A stretch of DNA of 64,000 bases, taken from positions 1,127,319 through 1,191,318 of the forward strand of contig CAJNDS010002479.1 in NCBI GenBank assembly GCA_905221605.1, read 5' to 3'. Source of the stretch: Symbiodinium natans. Taxonomy: Eukaryota > Sar > Dinophyceae > Suessiales > Symbiodiniaceae. The notes beneath the pieces were generated by a model. That model saw only the letters and a program-made list of their open reading frames with translations, was not told the origin of the DNA and ran no database searches. Of the stretch, positions 62,561 through 64,000 are shown in pieces. Position 1 is the first letter of the stretch; each line of letters begins with the position of its first letter. A program made the position numbers and the translations under genes.

Positions 62561-62662
62561 ATGAACTGCAATGAAGTTGACAGGGCAACTGCACCAAAAG
62601 ACTGGAACGTGGATCCATTGGTGGGGCCTGAACCTTGCTGGGTTCTGAACCCCAGAACCTAA
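62561..62662 (+). CDS. Candidate exon or short frame with Met start
   Basis: MNCNEVDRATAPKDWNVDPL then VGPEPCWVLNPRT and TAA. The - strand (62,549-62,734) is open too. Directly followed by another candidate exon. Confidence 0.3.
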   Translation: MNCNEVDRATAPKDWNVDPLVGPEPCWVLNPRT

Positions 62663-62669
62663 AGCCCAG

Positions 62670-62738
62670 GACGCTGCTCGCATCTTTTCTGGACGCGCCC
62701 GCGAGAGCCAGCAGTTTCGAGGATTTATCTGCACGCAG
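62670..62738 (+). CDS. Candidate internal exon, 23 codons
   Basis: Acceptor AAGCCCAG|GAC, ending ACGCAG|TGTG: DAARIFSGRARESQQFRGFI then CTQ. Fits AG|G at the 5' side; the donor is unusual. Confidence 0.35.
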
Positions 62739-62983
62739 TGTGTGGGGGGGAGGGGAGGGGGGAAGGAAGTTCTGAACTTGAGAACTTTGACTGGGTACCC
62801 TACACCCTAAACCCTAAACCCTAAACCCTATTCAAGTTGATAGTCATGGAGCCCCGGCGGGTGCCCCACAAAGCGAGACTTTCCCCTTGTGAGACCTGTG
62901 ACAAGTCCCCGATTTCATGAGGCCCGCGCGTGCTTCCGACTTCTTCTTTGCGTGATGTTGGCATGGCTCTCGGGTTTACGGTT

Positions 62984-63076
62984 TAGGGCTATTCCCTTAG
63001 GGTTTAGGTTCCCTCCCAAGCCCCTTTAAACCAAAAAGGGTACCCTTTTTTGCTCCTAGGTTACTCTTGTCTCTCG
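62984..63076. mobile_element. Family A copy, 5' truncated
   Basis: TTCCCTTAGGGTTTAGGTTCC ... AGCCCCTTTAAACC ... AAAAAGGGTACCC ... GGTTACTCTTGTCTC. Confidence 0.6.
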
Positions 63077-63161
63077 GCAAGTAACACCAAACCCGACAGC
63101 CCCCCTTTTGTGGTTTTTAGGGTTTAGGGTTTAGGGTTTAGGGTTTAGGGTGCAAGTGCAG

Positions 63162-63226
63162 GTCTACGGTCTCGGAGCCCACGTATATCAGATCTCACCC
63201 CGGGTCCCGTTGCGACCCCTGGCAGG
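63162..63226 (+). CDS. Candidate internal exon between arrays
   Basis: Acceptor AAGTGCAG|GTC; the donor GT is in the first TTTAGGG unit. Reads VYGLGAHVYQISPRVPLRPL then A. Flanked on both sides by TTTAGGG arrays. Confidence 0.4.
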
Positions 63227-63345
63227 GTTTAGGGTTTAGGGTTTAGGGTTTAGGGTTTAGGGTTTAGGGTTTAGGGTTTAGGGTTTAGGGTTTAGGGTTT
63301 AGGGTTTAGGGTTTAGAGTTTAGGGTTTAGGGTTTGGGTTTTAGG
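63227..63345. repeat. TTTAGGG array
   Basis: About 17 units, nearly perfect, one TTTAGAG. Confidence 0.95.
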
Positions 63346-63367
63346 GTTTAGGGTTCTGTGCTCTGAG

Positions 63368-63495
63368 TGAGTTGTTTGGCTGCAGTGCAGCCTTCGCATT
63401 CTCGAAGGACGCGAAGGACGGGGAGACGGAAGTTGTGGAGGAGCACGATTGCGGGTCCCATGCTTGCAGAGATGATGCGGTTTTTCTAAGGGTGG
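63368..63495 (+). CDS. Candidate exon
   Basis: LFGCSAAFAFSKDAKDGETE, VVEEHDCGSHACRDDAVFLR. Acidic, cysteine and histidine present; a possible metal-binding or redox segment but no known motif. Acceptors GGCTGCAG or GTGCAG are near the start. Confidence 0.4.
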
Positions 63496-63853
63496 GTGGA
63501 CGGTCCCTATCCCTAAACCCCAAAACCCTAGACCCTACACCCTATAAACCCTAAAGCCATTATAAAGGGTTCTGAAGTATGGGCCCTACAACCCCTAAGC
63601 CTAAACCCTAATCCCTCAACCCTAAACCCTAAACTCTGACCCCCTAAGCCCTTAGAAGCCCTACAGTAAAAACGCTGTATCAGAAAACGGCTTTCCGGCG
63701 ATAGGGTACCCTAAGTTTCGTAGTTTGCATTACCCATGTACCCGGGGGGGTTTGAGCCTAGGGTAGGCTTGGTTTCTAAACTCATTTCTTAAGGGAGTAC
63801 GCTATGCCACTAGACCAAACCCATGTTCCAGGAATGGTGGTGGGAAGGGTTCC

Positions 63854-63975
63854 CGAATGTGACTCCCGCGCGTTTTGGGGCATGGTCAGGCCAGAGGCGC
63901 GGGGGAGTCACGTTTCAGAGCTTTTCAGGGCTGAAAACCTCTAGAATGTGACTCCCGCGCTTTTTTGGGGTAGAC
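63854..63975. mobile_element. Inverted/direct repeat element, family K
   Basis: GAATGTGACTCCCGCGCGTTTT at 63,855, its inverse GGCGCGGGGGAGTCACGTTTC near 63,896, then the same words directly repeated (AATGTGACTCCCGCGC at 63,952). Looks like two overlapping hairpin copies. The window ends shortly after. Confidence 0.6.
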
Positions 63976-64000
63976 CCGGGGGGGGTTGCAGGCAGGATTT

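Noticed and set aside
1-64000. Window as a true chromosome end
   Set aside because: Heptamer arrays are short, scattered, interrupted and in both orientations, with genes between; none runs uninterrupted to either edge.
1-64000. rRNA, tRNA, dinoflagellate spliced-leader or relic spliced-leader sequence
   Set aside because: I looked for conserved cores, including GCCATTTTGGCTCAAG, and found none; a scan with dedicated software would be decisive.

Overview
This looks like nuclear DNA from a eukaryote with very large, repeat-filled introns, most probably a dinoflagellate or a close alveolate relative. The case rests on four things. (1) Plant-type telomere-like heptamers (TTTAGGG/CCCTAAA, with TTCAGGG, TTTCGGG, GGGCTTA and TTTTAGGG variants) are scattered through nearly the whole window in both orientations. 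(2) Coding sequence can only be recovered as tiny exons of about 30-150 bp separated by 0.5-1.8 kb introns. (3) Those introns start with GC or GA as often as GT and nearly always end AG|G, a known dinoflagellate habit. (4) All genes I could assemble read on the + strand. There is no bacterial-style operon, and I recognised no rRNA, tRNA or CRISPR array. A spliced-leader sequence was not found.

Best-supported genes. Ankyrin gene A (about 34,258-42,561, possible stop at 43,756) has ten exons. The first nine junctions keep one reading frame and rebuild repeats carrying the TPLH and GADP-type signatures. Ankyrin gene B (50,568-55,123) has five in-frame exons of the same design. A third locus (26,122-26,493) encodes a piece that may be ubiquitin-like. 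It is split by a 127-bp inverted-repeat element with a perfect 8-bp target-site duplication, and the two TSD copies supply the splice sites. A telomere-repeat-free island (about 55,860-57,710) holds several open frames, one with glycosyltransferase-25-like motifs.

Layout. 1-2.2 kb: AT-rich inverted-repeat element with an internal satellite. 2.2-20 kb: telomere-like arrays with candidate exons, a 36-bp minisatellite (8.15-8.82 kb) and an exact 368-bp tandem duplication (13.5-14.1 kb). 20.2-22.8 kb: AACCATTAAA-type repeat zone, then 1.3 kb of GT/GC microsatellite. 23-34 kb: candidate exons including coiled-coil-like ones, and an 11-bp minisatellite. 34-55 kb: ankyrin genes and, between them, candidate exons of another gene. 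55-64 kb: GT25-like island, then further candidate exons. About a dozen small inverted-repeat (MITE-like) families recur across the window; several sit where splice sites should be.

Limits. Exons were found by eye from reading frame, AG|G acceptors, GT/GC/GA donors and protein-like composition. Two protein-like open blocks (34.8-35.1 and 51.0-52.0 kb) fall inside introns of the well-supported ankyrin genes, so this method over-calls. Isolated exon candidates are therefore given low confidence. All splice coordinates need transcript data.
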